Of a stretch of 64,000 bases of DNA, positions 1-10,620 are shown piece by piece. Source of the stretch: Rhinopithecus roxellana. Taxonomy: Eukaryota; Chordata; Mammalia; Primates; Cercopithecidae. Made by a program: the position numbers and the translations under genes. Where the stretch lies: the NCBI RefSeq assembly GCF_007565055.1, contig NC_044568.1:44100156-44164155 (forward strand), in the 5' to 3' direction. The number at the start of each line of letters is the position of its first letter. Within the stretch, counting starts at the first letter, position 1. Below the pieces are notes generated by a model. That model searched no databases. It saw nothing but the letters and a program-made list of their open reading frames with translations, and was not told the origin of the DNA.

Positions 1-2138
1 GACAATGGGGTTTTCTAAATATACAATCATGTCATCTGCAAACAGGGACAATTTGACTTCTTCTTTTCCTAACTGGATACCCTTGATTTCTTTCTCTTGC
101 CTGATTGCCCTAGCCAGAACTTCCAAGACTATGTTGAATAGGAGTGGTGAGAGAGGGCATCCCTGTCTTGTCCCAGTTTTCAAAGGGAATTTTTCCAGTT
201 TTTGCCCATTCAGAATGATATTAGCTGTGGGTTTGTCATAAATAGCTCTTATTATTTTGAGGTACGTTCCATCAATACCGAATTTATTGAGCGTTTTTAG
301 CATGAAGGGCTGTTGAATTTTGTCAAAAGCCTTTTCTGCATCTATTGAGATAATCATGTGGTTCTTGTCTTTGGTTCTGTTTATATGCTGGATTACGTTT
401 ATTGGTTTGCGAATGTTGAACCAGCCTTGCATCCCAGGGATGAAGCCCACTTGATCATGGTGGATAAGCTTTCTGATGTACTGCTGAATCCGGTTTGCCA
501 GTATTTTATTGAGAAGTTTTGCATCGATGTTCATCAGGGATATTGGTCTAAAATTCTCTTTTTTTGTTGTGTCTCTGCCAGGCTTTGGTATCAGGATGAT
601 GTTGGCCTCATAAAATGAGTTAGGGAGGATTCCCTCTTTTTCTATTGCTTGGAATAGTTTCAGAAGGAATGGTACCAGCTCCTCCTTGTACCTCTGGTAG
701 AATTCAGCTGTGAATCCATCTGGTCCTGGACTTTTTTTGGTGGGTAGGCTATTAATTGTTGCCTCAATTTCATAGCCTGCTATTGGTCTATTCAGGGATT
801 CCACTTCTTCCTGGTTTAGTCTTGGGAGAGTGTAAGTGTCCAGGAAATTATCCATTTCTTCTAGATTTTCTAGTTGATTTGTGTAAAGGCGTTTATAGTA
901 TTCTCTGATGGTTGTTTGTGTTTCTGTGGGGTCGGTGGTGATATACCCTTTGTCATTTTTTATTGCGTCTATTTGATTCCTTTCTCTTTTCTTCTTTATT
1001 AGTCTTGCTAGAGGTCTGTCAATTTTGTTGATCTTTTCAAAAAACCAACTCCTGGATTCATTGATTTTTTGGAGGGTTTTTTGTGTCTCTATCTCCTTCA
1101 GTTCGGCTCTGATCTTAGTTATTTCTTGCCTTCTGCTAGTTTTTGAATGTGTTTGCTCTTGCCTCTCTAGTTCTTTTAATTGTGATGTTAGAGTGTCAAT
1201 TTTAGATCTTTCCTGCTTTCTCTTGTGGGCATTTAGTGCTATAAATTTCCCTCTACACACTGCTTTAAATGTGTCCCAGAGATTCTGGTATGTTGTATCT
1301 TTGTTCTCATTGGTTTCAAAGAACATCGTTATTTCTGCTTTCATTTCGTTATGTACCCAGTAGTCATTCAGGAGCAGGTTGTTCAGTTTCCATGTAGTTG
1401 AGCGGTTTTGATTGAGTTTCTTAGTCCTGAGTTCTAGTTTGATTGCACTGTGGTCTGAGAGACAGTTTGTTATAATTTCTGTTCTTTTACATTTGCTGAG
1501 GCGTGCTTTACTTCCAATTATGTGGTCGATTTTGGAATAAGTGCGATGTGGTGCTGAGAAGAATGTATATTCTGTTGATTTGGGGTGGAGAGTTCTATAG
1601 ATGTCTATTAGGTCCGCTTGGAGCAGAGATGAGTTCAATTCCTGGATATCCTTGTTAACTTTCTATCTCGTTGATCTGTCTAATGTTGACAGTGGAGTGT
1701 TGAAGTCTCCCATTATTATTGTATGGGAGTCTAAGTCTCTTTGTAAGTCTCTAAGGACTTGCTTTATGAATCTGGGTGCTCCTGTATTGGGTGCATATAT
1801 ATTTAGGAGAGTTAGCTCTTCCTGTTGAATTGATCCCTTTACCATTATGTAATGGCCTTCTTTGTCTCTTTTGATCTTTGATGGTTTAAAGTCTGTTTTA
1901 TCAGAGACAAGGATTGCAACCCCTGCTTTTTCTTGTTCTCCATTTGCTTGGTAGATCTTCCTCCATCCCTTTATTTTGAGCCTATGTATGTCTCTGCATG
2001 TGAGATGGGTCTCCTGAATACAGCAGACTGATGGGTCTTGACTCTTTATCCAGTTTGCCAGTCTGTGTCTTTTAATTGGAGTTTTAGTCCATTAACATTT
2101 AAGGTTAATATTGTTATGTGTGAACTTGATCCTGCCAT
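1..2138 (-). pseudogene. L1a ORF2 (endonuclease-reverse transcriptase), partial, two lesions
   Basis: ORF2p nicks target DNA and reverse-transcribes L1 RNA at the nick. About 713 of the roughly 1275 family residues are in the window, starting at the ATG at 2136-2138, 63 bp after ORF1. Endonuclease landmarks are the ETH motif (2005-2013), GDFN (1699-1710) and SDH (1450-1458). The reverse-transcriptase palm includes the SIDAEKAFDK region (about 320-348) and the FADD catalytic motif (31-42). Two lesions are visible. The first is a 1-base deletion near 2082 (about codon 19), seen by comparison with L1b. The second is TAG at 1663-1665, about codon 159, just after the GDFN block. Translating 1662 down to 1 in the ORF2 frame gives 554 codons with no stop, running off the window edge. 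The element cannot make full-length ORF2p, but the RT half is remarkably intact. Confidence 0.95.
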
Positions 2139-2201
2139 TATGATATTAACTGGTTATTTTGCTCGTTAGTTGATGCTGTTTCTTCCTAGCCTCGATGGTC
2201 T

Positions 2202-3218
2202 TTACATTTTGGCATGTTTTTGCAATGGCTGGTACCGGTTGTTCCTTTCCATGTTTAGGGCTTCCTTCAGGGTTTCTTGTAAGGCAGACCTGGTGGTGAC
2301 AAAATCTCTAAGCATTTGCTTATCTGTAAAGGATTTTATTTCTCCTTCACTGATGAAACTTAGTTTGGGTGGATATGCAATTCTGGGTTGAAAATTCTTT
2401 TCTGTAAAAACGTTGAATATTGGCCCACACTCTCTTCTGGCTTGCAGAGTTTCTGCTGAGAGATCTGTTGTTAGTCTGATGGGCTTCTCTTTTTGGGTAA
2501 CCCGACCTTTCTCTCTGGCTGCCCTTAAGATTTTTTCCTTCATTTCAACTTTGGTGAATCTGGCAATTATGTGTCTTGGAGTTGCTCTTCTGGAGGAGTA
2601 TCTTTGTGGCGTTCTCTGTATTTCCTGAATTTGAATGTTGACCTGCCCTACTAGGTTAGGGAAGTTCTCCTGGATGATATCCTGAAGAGTGTTTTCCAAC
2701 TTGGTTCCATTTTCCCCCTCACTTTCAGGCACCCCAATCAGACGTAGATTTGGTCTTTTTACGTAATCCCATACTTCTTGCAGGCTTTGTTCATTTCTTT
2801 TTCTTCTTTTTTCTTTTGGTTTCTCTTCTCGCTTCATTTCATTCATTTGATCCTCAATCGCTGATACTCTTTCTTGCAGTTGATCGAGTTGGTTACTGAA
2901 GCTTGTGCATTTGTCACGTATTTCTCGTGTCATGGTTTTCATCTCTGTCATTTCGTTTATGATCTTCTCTGCATTAATTAGTCTAGCTGTCAATTCTTCC
3001 ACTCTTTTTTCAAGATTTTTAGTTTCTTTGCCCTGGGTACGTAATTCCTCCTTTAGCTCTGATAAGTTTGATGGACTGAAGCCTTCCTCTCTCATCTCGT
3101 CAAAGTCATTCTCTGACCAGCTTTGATCCATTGCTGGCGATGGGCTGCGCTCCTTTGCAGGGGGAGATGCGCTCTTATTTTTTGAATTTCCAGCTCTTCT
3201 GCCCTGCTACTTCCCCAT
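2202..3218 (-). pseudogene. L1a ORF1 (RNA-binding chaperone), nonsense at codon 4
   Basis: ORF1p is the trimeric nucleic-acid chaperone that coats L1 RNA. The full frame is 338 codons plus stop, matching the family length, starting at the ATG at 3216-3218. Codon 4 is TAG (3207-3209), where L1b has a lysine codon. Beyond it the frame is open to TAA at 2202-2204. A downstream ATG at 3129-3131, codon 30, opens a 309-residue frame; L1b has ACG there, so this ATG is private to L1a. Visible domains are a disordered basic N-terminus, a long coiled coil (about residues 50-150), an RRM-like domain (NEQSLQEVWDYVKRPNLRLI region) and a basic C-terminal domain ending in HAKM. The frame would give an N-terminally shortened but otherwise complete protein only if initiation occurred at codon 30. 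Confidence 0.95.
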
Positions 3219-4249
3219 ATTTGTGGTTTTATCTGTCTCTGGTCTTTGATGATGGTGACGTAATGATGGGGTTTTGGTATAGGTGTCCTTCCTGTTTGAT
3301 AGTTTTGCTTCTAACAGTCAGAAGGACTGTCTGTTGGTCTGTTGGAGATTGCTTGAGGTCCACTCCAGACCCTGTTTGCCTGGCTATCAGCAGCAGAGGT
3401 TGTCAAAGATAGAATATTGCTGAACAGCGAGTGTACCTGTCTGATTCTTCCTTTGGAAGTTTCCTCTCAGGGGTGTACTCCACCCTGTGAGGTGTGAGGT
3501 GTCAGACTGCCCCTAGTGGCTGATGTCTCCCAGCTAGGCTACTTAGGGGTCAGGGACCCACCTGAGCAGGCAGTCTGTCCGTTCTCAGATCTCAACCTCC
3601 GCGTTGGGAGATCCATGGCTCTCCCCAAAGCTGTCAGACAGAGTCGTTCGCGTCTGCACCGACCCCCGCTGCTTCCCCTGTTGGTCTTCAGCTGTGCGCT
3701 GTCCATAGAGGTGGAGACTACAGAGACAGGCAGGCTTCCTTGAGCTGCTGTGAGCTCCACCCAGTTCGAGCTTTCCAGCGGCTTTGTTTACCTACTTAAG
3801 CCTCAGCAATGGCGGGCGCCCCTCCCACAGCCTCGCTGCTGCCTTGCGGATAGATCACCGCAGACTGCTGTGTTAGCAGTGAGGGAGGTTCCGTGGGCGT
3901 GGGACCCTCCCGGCCAGGTGTGGGATATATTCTCCTGGTGTGCCTGTATGCTTACAGCGCAGTATTGGGGTGGGAGTTACCCAATTTTCCAGGTGTTGTG
4001 TGTCTCAGTTCCCCTGGCTAGGAAAACGGATTCATTTCCCCCTTGGCTTCCAGGTGAGGCGATGCCTCGCCCTGCTTCAGCTCACGCTGGTCAGGCTGCA
4101 GCAGCTGACCAGCACCGATTTTCCGGCACTCCCTAGTGAGATGACCCCAGTACCTCAGTTGAAAATGCAGAAATCACCGGTCTTCTGTGTCGCTCACGCT
4201 GGGAGTTAGAGAATGGAGCTGTTCCTATTCAGCCATCTTGGTCCGCCCC
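3219..4249 (-). promoter_or_regulatory. L1a 5'UTR with internal promoter
   Basis: This is about 1.03 kb of 5'UTR, more GC-rich than the surrounding satellite. A YY1-type site (AAGATGGC in element sense) lies at 4232-4239, about 10 bases from the element start, as in primate L1s where it positions transcription initiation. The segment at about 3340-3470 contains the block between the 'gaggaaacttcc' and 'ccaacagacc' landmarks. I recognise this as the roughly 129-bp part of older L1PA 5'UTRs that was lost in the youngest human L1s and is linked to ZNF93 binding. Human L1 5'UTRs also have antisense promoter activity; here that would point right, into the satellite. Activity in this copy is inferred, not shown. 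Confidence 0.85.
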
Positions 4250-4466
4250 AAGAATTTTCTGAGAAAGGTTCTTTCTAGTTTTCATCTGAGGATATTTCCT
4301 TTGTCACCATAAGCTTCATTGTGCAATGAATTATCTAATTGCAGATTTCCAGAAACTGTGTTAACAAACTGATCAGTGAAGAGAAACGTGTAACTCTGTG
4401 AGTTTCATTCACACATGGGAATGCAGTTTCCCAGAAGGCTTCTTTCCACTTTTAATCTGAGGATAT

Positions 4467-4483
4467 TTCCTTTTTCACCATAG
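4467..4483 (+). promoter_or_regulatory. pJ-alpha-like motif (representative)
   Basis: This 17-base stretch matches the pJ-alpha motif of human A-box monomers (TTCCTTTTYCACCRTAG) exactly. It occupies the position where B-box monomers carry the CENP-B box. The same string recurs in many C and D monomers throughout the window, on the plus strand in block 1 and on the minus strand after 22988. In many B and C monomers the final TAG is TGG. It shows that the array is A-box type. Function in this species is unknown. Confidence 0.6.
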
Positions 4484-7400
4484 CCCTCAATGAGCTCCCA
4501 AATATCCCTTTGCAGAATCCACGACAACAGTGTTAGAAAACTGTTCCAAGAAGGGAAGGGTGGAACTCTGTGTGATGAAGTCACACATCAGAAAGCAATC
4601 TCTCAGAATGCTTCTCTCTAGTATTTATGTGAGCATACTTCCTTTTTCACCCTGGGCCCCTAAGGGCTCCCAAATGTCACTTTGCAGAATCCACGACAAC
4701 AGTGTTAGCAAACTGTTCCAAAAAGGGAAAGGTGGATCTCTGTGTGATGAAGTCACATATCCGAAAGCAATCACTCAGAAAGCTTCTCTCTAGGTATTAT
4801 GTGAGGATACTTCCTTTTCCAACATGGGCCCCATGGGCTCCCAAATATCACTTTGCAGAATCCACGACAATAGTGTGAGCAAACTCTTCCAAGAAAGGAA
4901 GGGTGGACTCTGTGTGATGATGTCACACATCAGAAAGCAATCTCTCAGAAAGCTTCTCTCTAGTTATTATGTGAGGATATTTCCTTTTTCACCATGGGCC
5001 CCTATAGGTTCCCAAATATCACTTTGAAGTTTATAAGAAAGAGTGTTAGCAAACTGCTTCCTGAGGTCTAAGTTCCAAATCTGTGAGATGAACTCACTGA
5101 TCAGAAAGAAGTTTCTCAGAAAGCTACTTTCACGTTTTGAACTGATGAAATTTCCTTTATCAGTGTAGGCCTCAATGGGATCCAAAGAAGAGCTTCTCAG
5201 TTTCCTCAAAGTCAGTGTTAATGGACTGCTCCACGAAACAAAAGTGTAACTCTGTGAGATGAATTCACACATCACCAAGAAGTTTCTAAGAAAGCTAATT
5301 TTTAGTTTTCATCTGAGGATATTTCCTTTGTCACCGTAAGCTTCATTGCGCTATGAAGTATCTAATTGCAGATTTCCAGAAAACTGTGTTAACAAACTGA
5401 TCACTGAAGAGAAGCGTGTAACTCTGTGAGTTGCATTCACACATGGGAATGCAGTTTCTCAGAAAGCTTCTCTCTAGTTATTATGTGAGGATATTTCCTT
5501 TTCACCATAGCCCTCAATGAGCTCCCAAATATCACTTTGCAGAATCCACGACAACAGTGTTAGCAATCTGTTCCCAGAAGGGAAGGTTGGAACTCTGTGT
5601 GATGAAGTCACACATCAGAAAGCAATCTCTCAGAAAGCTTCTCTCTAGTTATTATGTGAGGATACTTCCTTTTTCACCATGGGCCCCTATGGTTTCCCAA
5701 ATATCACTTTGCAGAATCCACGACAAGAGTGTTAGTTAACTGTTCCATGTAGGGAAGGGTGGAACTCTGTGTGATGAAGTCAAACATCAGAAACCAATCT
5801 CTCAGAAAGCTTTTCCCTAGTTATTATGTTAGGATATTTCCTTTTTCATCATGGGGCCCTATGAGTTCCAAATATCACTTTTCAGTTTCCAAGAGAAGAG
5901 TGTTAGCAAACTGCTTCCTGAGGTCTATGTTGTAAGTCTATGAGATGAAGTCACCGATCAGAAAGAAGTTTCTCAGAAAGCTTCTTTCACGTTTTGAACT
6001 GATGAAATTTCCTTTATCAGTGTAGTCCTCAATGCGATCCAAAGAACCCCGTCCCAAGTTCCTCAAAGACAGTGTTAATGGACTGTTCCACGAAACATAA
6101 GTGTAACTCTGTGAGATGAATTCACACATCACAAAAAGTTTTTAGAAAGCTTCTTTCCATTTTTCATCTGAGGATATTTCCTTTTTCACCGTAAGCTTCA
6201 TTATGCTATGAAGTATCTAATTGCAGATTTCCAGAAAACTGTGTTAACACACCGATCACTGAAGAGAAAGTGAAACTCTGTGAGTTGCATTCACACATGG
6301 CAATGCAGTTTCTCAGAAGGCTTCCTTCCAGGTTTAATATGAAGATATTTCCTTTATCACCATAGCCCTCAAAGAGATCCGAATTATCACTTTGCAGAAT
6401 CCATGACAACAGTGTTAGCAAACTGTTCCAAGAAGGAAAGGGTGGAAGTCTGTGTGATGAAGTCACATTGCGAATGTAATATCTCAGAAAGTTTCTCTCT
6501 AGTTCTTATGTGAGGATACTTCTTTTTTCACCATGGGCCCCTATGGGCTCCCAAATATCACTTTGTAGAATCCACGACAACAGTGTTAGCAAACTGTTCC
6601 AAGAACAGAAGGGTGGAACTCTGTGTGATGAAGTCACACATCAGAAAGCAATCTCTCAGAAAGCTTCTCTCTAGTTTTTATGTGAGGATATCTCCTTTTT
6701 CACCATGGGTCCCTACGGACTCCCAAATATCACTTTGCATTTTCCACGAAAAGTGTGTTAGCAACTGCTTCCTGAGGTCTAAACTGTAAGTCTGTGAGAT
6801 GAACTCACTGATCAGAAAGAAGTTTCTCAGAAACTTTCTTTCACGTTTTGAACTGATGTAATTTCCTTTATCATCATAGGCCTCAATGCGATCCAAAGAA
6901 GCCCTTCTCAGTTTCCTGAAAGACAGTGTTAATGGACTTCTCCACGAAATATAAGTGTAACTCTGTGATATGAATTCACACATCTCCAGGAAGTTTCTCA
7001 GAAATCTTCTTTCTAATTTTCATCTGAGGATATTTCCTTTGTCAATGCAAGGTTCATTTTGCTACGAAGTATCTCATTGCAGATTTCCAGAAAACTGTGT
7101 TAACAAAGTGATCACTGAAGAGAAACGTGTAACTCTGTGCGTTGCATTCACACATGGCAATGCAGTTTCTCAGAAGGCTTCTTTCCAGTTTTAATCTGAG
7201 AATATTTCCTTTTTCACCATAGCCCTCAATGAGCTCCCAAATATCACTTTGCAGAATGCACGACAATAGTGTTAGCAAACTATTCCACGAAGGGAAGGGT
7301 GGAACTCTGTGTGATGAAGTCACGTATCAGAAAGCAATCTTTCAGAACGCTTCTCTCTAGTTCTTATGTGAGGATACTTCTTTTTTCACCATAGCCCGCC

Positions 7401-9249
7401 ATGAGCTCCCAATTATCACTTTGCAGAATCCAAGACAGAAGTGTTCGCAAACTGTTCCAAGAAGGGAAGGGTGGAACTCTGTGTGATGAAGTCACATATC
7501 CGAAAGCAATCTCTCAGAAAGCTTCTCTCTAGTTTTTATGTGAGGATACTTCCTTTTTCACCATGGGCCGCTATGGGCTCCCAATTATCACTTTGCAGAA
7601 TCCATGACAACAGTCTTAGCAAACTGTTCCAAGAAGGGAAGTGTGGAGCTCTGTGTGATGAATTCACACATCAGAAAGCAATCTCTCAGAACGCTTCTCT
7701 CTAGTTATTATGTCAGGATATTTCCTTTTTCACCATGGGCCCTTGTGGGCTCCCAAATATCACTTTGCAGTTTCCACGAAAAGAGTGTTAGCAAACTGCA
7801 TCATGAGGTCTAAGGTGTAAGTCTTTGAGATGAACTCACTGATCAGAAAGAAGATTCTCAGAAAGCTTCTTTCACGTTTTGAACTGATGAAATTTCCTTT
7901 ATTAGCGTAGGCTTCAATGCGATCCAAAGAACCTCTTCTAGGGTTCCTCAAAGACTGTGTTAATGGACGGCTCCATGAAACATAAGTGTAACTCAGTGAG
8001 ATGAATTCACACATCACCAAGAAGTTTCTAAGAAAGCTTCTTTTTAGTTTTCATCTGAGGATATTTCCTTGTCACCGTAAGTTTCATTGCGCTATGAAGT
8101 ATGTAATTGCAGATTTCCAGAAAACTGTGCTAACAAACTGATCACTGAAGATAAACCTCTCACTGTCTGAGTTGCATTCACACATGGTAATGCAGTTTCT
8201 CAGAAGGCTTCTTTCCAGTTTCAATCTGAGAATATTTCCTTTTTCACCATAGCCCCCAATGAGCTCCCACATATCACTTTGTAGAATCCACGACAACAGT
8301 GATAGCAAACTGTTCCAAGAAGGGAAGGGTGGAACTCTGCATGATGAAGTCACATAACAGTAAGGAATCTGTCAGAAAGCTTCTCTCTAGTTTTTATGTG
8401 AGGATACTTGCATTTTCACCATGGGCCGAAAAGGGCTCCCAAATATCACTTTGCAGAATCCACAACAACAGTGTCAGCAAACTCTTCCAAGAAGGGAAGG
8501 GTGGAATTCTGTGTGCTGAAGTCACACATCAGAAAGCAATCCCTCAGAAAGCTTCTCTCTAGTTATTATCTGAGGTTATTTCCTTTTTCACCATGGGCAA
8601 CTGTGGGCTCCCAAATATCACTCTGCAGTTTCCACGAAAAGAGTGTTAGCAAACTGCTTCCTGCTGTCTAATTTGTAAGTCGGTGAGATGAACTCACTGA
8701 TCAGAAAGAAGTTTCTCAGAAAGCTTCTTTCCCGTTTTGAATTGATGAAATTTCCTTTATCAGTGTAGGCCTCAAAGCGATCCAAAGAAACCCCTCTCAG
8801 ATTCCTCAAAGACTGTGTTATTGGACTGCTCCACGAAACATAAGTGTAAGTCTGTGAGATGAAAACACACATCACCAGGAAGTTTCTAAGAAAGCTTCTT
8901 TCTAGTTTTCGTCTGAGGATATTTCCTTTGTCACAGTAAGCTTCATTGTGCTATGAAGTATCTAATTGCAAATTTCCAGAAAACTGTGTTAACACACTGT
9001 TCACTGAAGGGAAACGTGTAACTCTGTGAGTTGCATTCACACATGGCAATGCCGTTTCTCAGAAGGCTTCTTTCCAGTTTTAATCTGAGGATATTTCCTT
9101 TTTCAGCAATGCCGTCAATGAGCTCCCAAATATCACTTTGCAGAATCCACGACAACAGTGTTAGCAACTGATACAAGAAGGGAAGGGTGGAACTCTGTGT
9201 GATGAACTCACACATCAGAAAGCAATCTCTCACAAAGCTTCTCTCTAGT

Positions 9250-10620
9250 TTTTATGTGAGGATACTTCCTTTTTCACCATGCGCCCCTATGGTCTCCCAA
9301 ATATCACTTTGCAGTTTCCCTGAAAAAGTGTTAGCAAACTGTTTCCTGAGGACTAAGTTGTAAGTCTGGGAGATGAAGTCACTGATCAGAAAGAAGTTTC
9401 TCAGAAAGCTTCTTTCATGTTTTGAACTGATGAAATTTCCTTTATCAGCGTAGGCGTTATTGCGATTCAAAGGACCCCTTCTCAGGATCCTCAACACAGT
9501 GTTAATGGACTGCTCCACAAAACGTAAGTGTAACTCTGTGAGATGAATTCACACATCAACAAGAAGTTTCTAAGAAAGCTTCTTTCTAGTTTTCATCTGA
9601 GGATATTTCGTTTCTCACCGTAAGTTTCATTGCGCTATGAAGTATCTTATTGCAGATGTCCAGAAAACTGTGTTAACAAACTGATCACTGAAGAAAAACG
9701 TGTAAATCTGTGAGTTGCATTCACACATGGCAATGCAGTTTCTCAGCAGGCTTCTTTCCAGTTTTAATCTGAGGATATTTCCTATTTCACCAAAGCCCTC
9801 AAAGAGCTCCCAAATATCACCTTGCAGAATCCACAACAACAGTGTTATCAAACTGTTCCATGAAGGGAAGGGGGGAACTCAGTGTGATGAAGCCACACAT
9901 CGGAAAGCAAACTCTCAGAAAGCTTCTCTCTAGTTTTAATGTGAGCATACTTCCTTTTTCACCATGGGACCCTATGGGCTCCCAAATATTACTTTGCAGT
10001 TTCCACGAAAAGAGTGTTAGCAAAGCGCTTCCTGAGGTCTGAGTTGTAAGTCTGTGAGATGACCTCACTGATCAGAAAGAAGTTTCTGAGAAAGCTTCCT
10101 TCACGTTTTGAACGGATGAAATTTCCTTTATCAGCGTAGGCATTATTGCGATTCAAAGGACCCCTTCTCAGGATCCTCAACACAGTGTTAATGGACTGCT
10201 CCAGAAAACGTAAGTGTAACTCTGTGAGATGAATTCACACATCAACAAGACGTTTCTAAGAAAGCTTCTTTCTAGTTTTTATCTGAGGATATTTCCTTTG
10301 TCACCGAAAGCTTCATTGCGCTATGAAGTATCTCATTACAGATTTCCAGAAAACTGTGTTAACACACCGATCACTGAAGAGAAAAGTGTAACTCTGTGAG
10401 TTGCATTCACACATGGCAATGCAGTTTCTCAGAAGGCTTCTTTCCAGTTTTAATCTGAGGATATTTCCTTTTTCGCCATAGCTCTCAATGAGCTCCAAAT
10501 TATCACTTTGCAGAATCCACGACAACAGTGTTAGCAAACTGTACCAAGAAAGGAAGCGTGGAACTCTGTGTGATGAAGTCACATATCCGACAGCAATCTC
10601 TCAGAAAGCTTCTCTCTAGT
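9250..10620 (-). repeat. Local duplication of a 4-monomer unit, period about 686 bp
   Basis: Two successive A monomers share private variants not seen elsewhere in block 1. These are 'attgcgattcaaaggacccc' (near 9459 and 10145) and 'ggatcctcaacacagtg', against the usual 'atgcgatccaaagaagccc' and 'gttcctcaaagacagtg'. The offset is 686 bp, four monomers. The outer limits are set only approximately by eye. Confidence 0.75.

Larger units (their letters stand above)
1..4249 (-). mobile_element. LINE-1 'L1a', 5' two-thirds, cut by window edge
   Basis: This is a non-LTR retrotransposon of the primate L1PA type, read on the minus strand. In element order it has a 5'UTR (4249-3219), ORF1 (3218-2202), a 63-bp inter-ORF spacer (2201-2139) and ORF2 from 2138 to the window edge. 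The 5' end is essentially full length: it begins with a G-rich run followed by the AAGATGGC YY1-type site. The sequence is continuous, with no inserted repeat. The 3' part of ORF2, the 3'UTR and any poly(A) tail lie outside the window, so target-site duplications cannot be tested. The right edge abuts satellite about 17 bases into an A-type monomer. Only three clear disabling lesions are visible: ORF1 codon 4, an ORF2 1-base deletion and one ORF2 stop. It is therefore a fairly young insertion. Family assignment is secure; subfamily and species are inferred. Confidence 0.97.

Noticed and set aside
5..1828. Plus-strand open frames inside L1a (5-241, 358-618, 1025-1363, 1601-1828)
   Set aside because: They are antisense shadows of the ORF2 frame on the minus strand.
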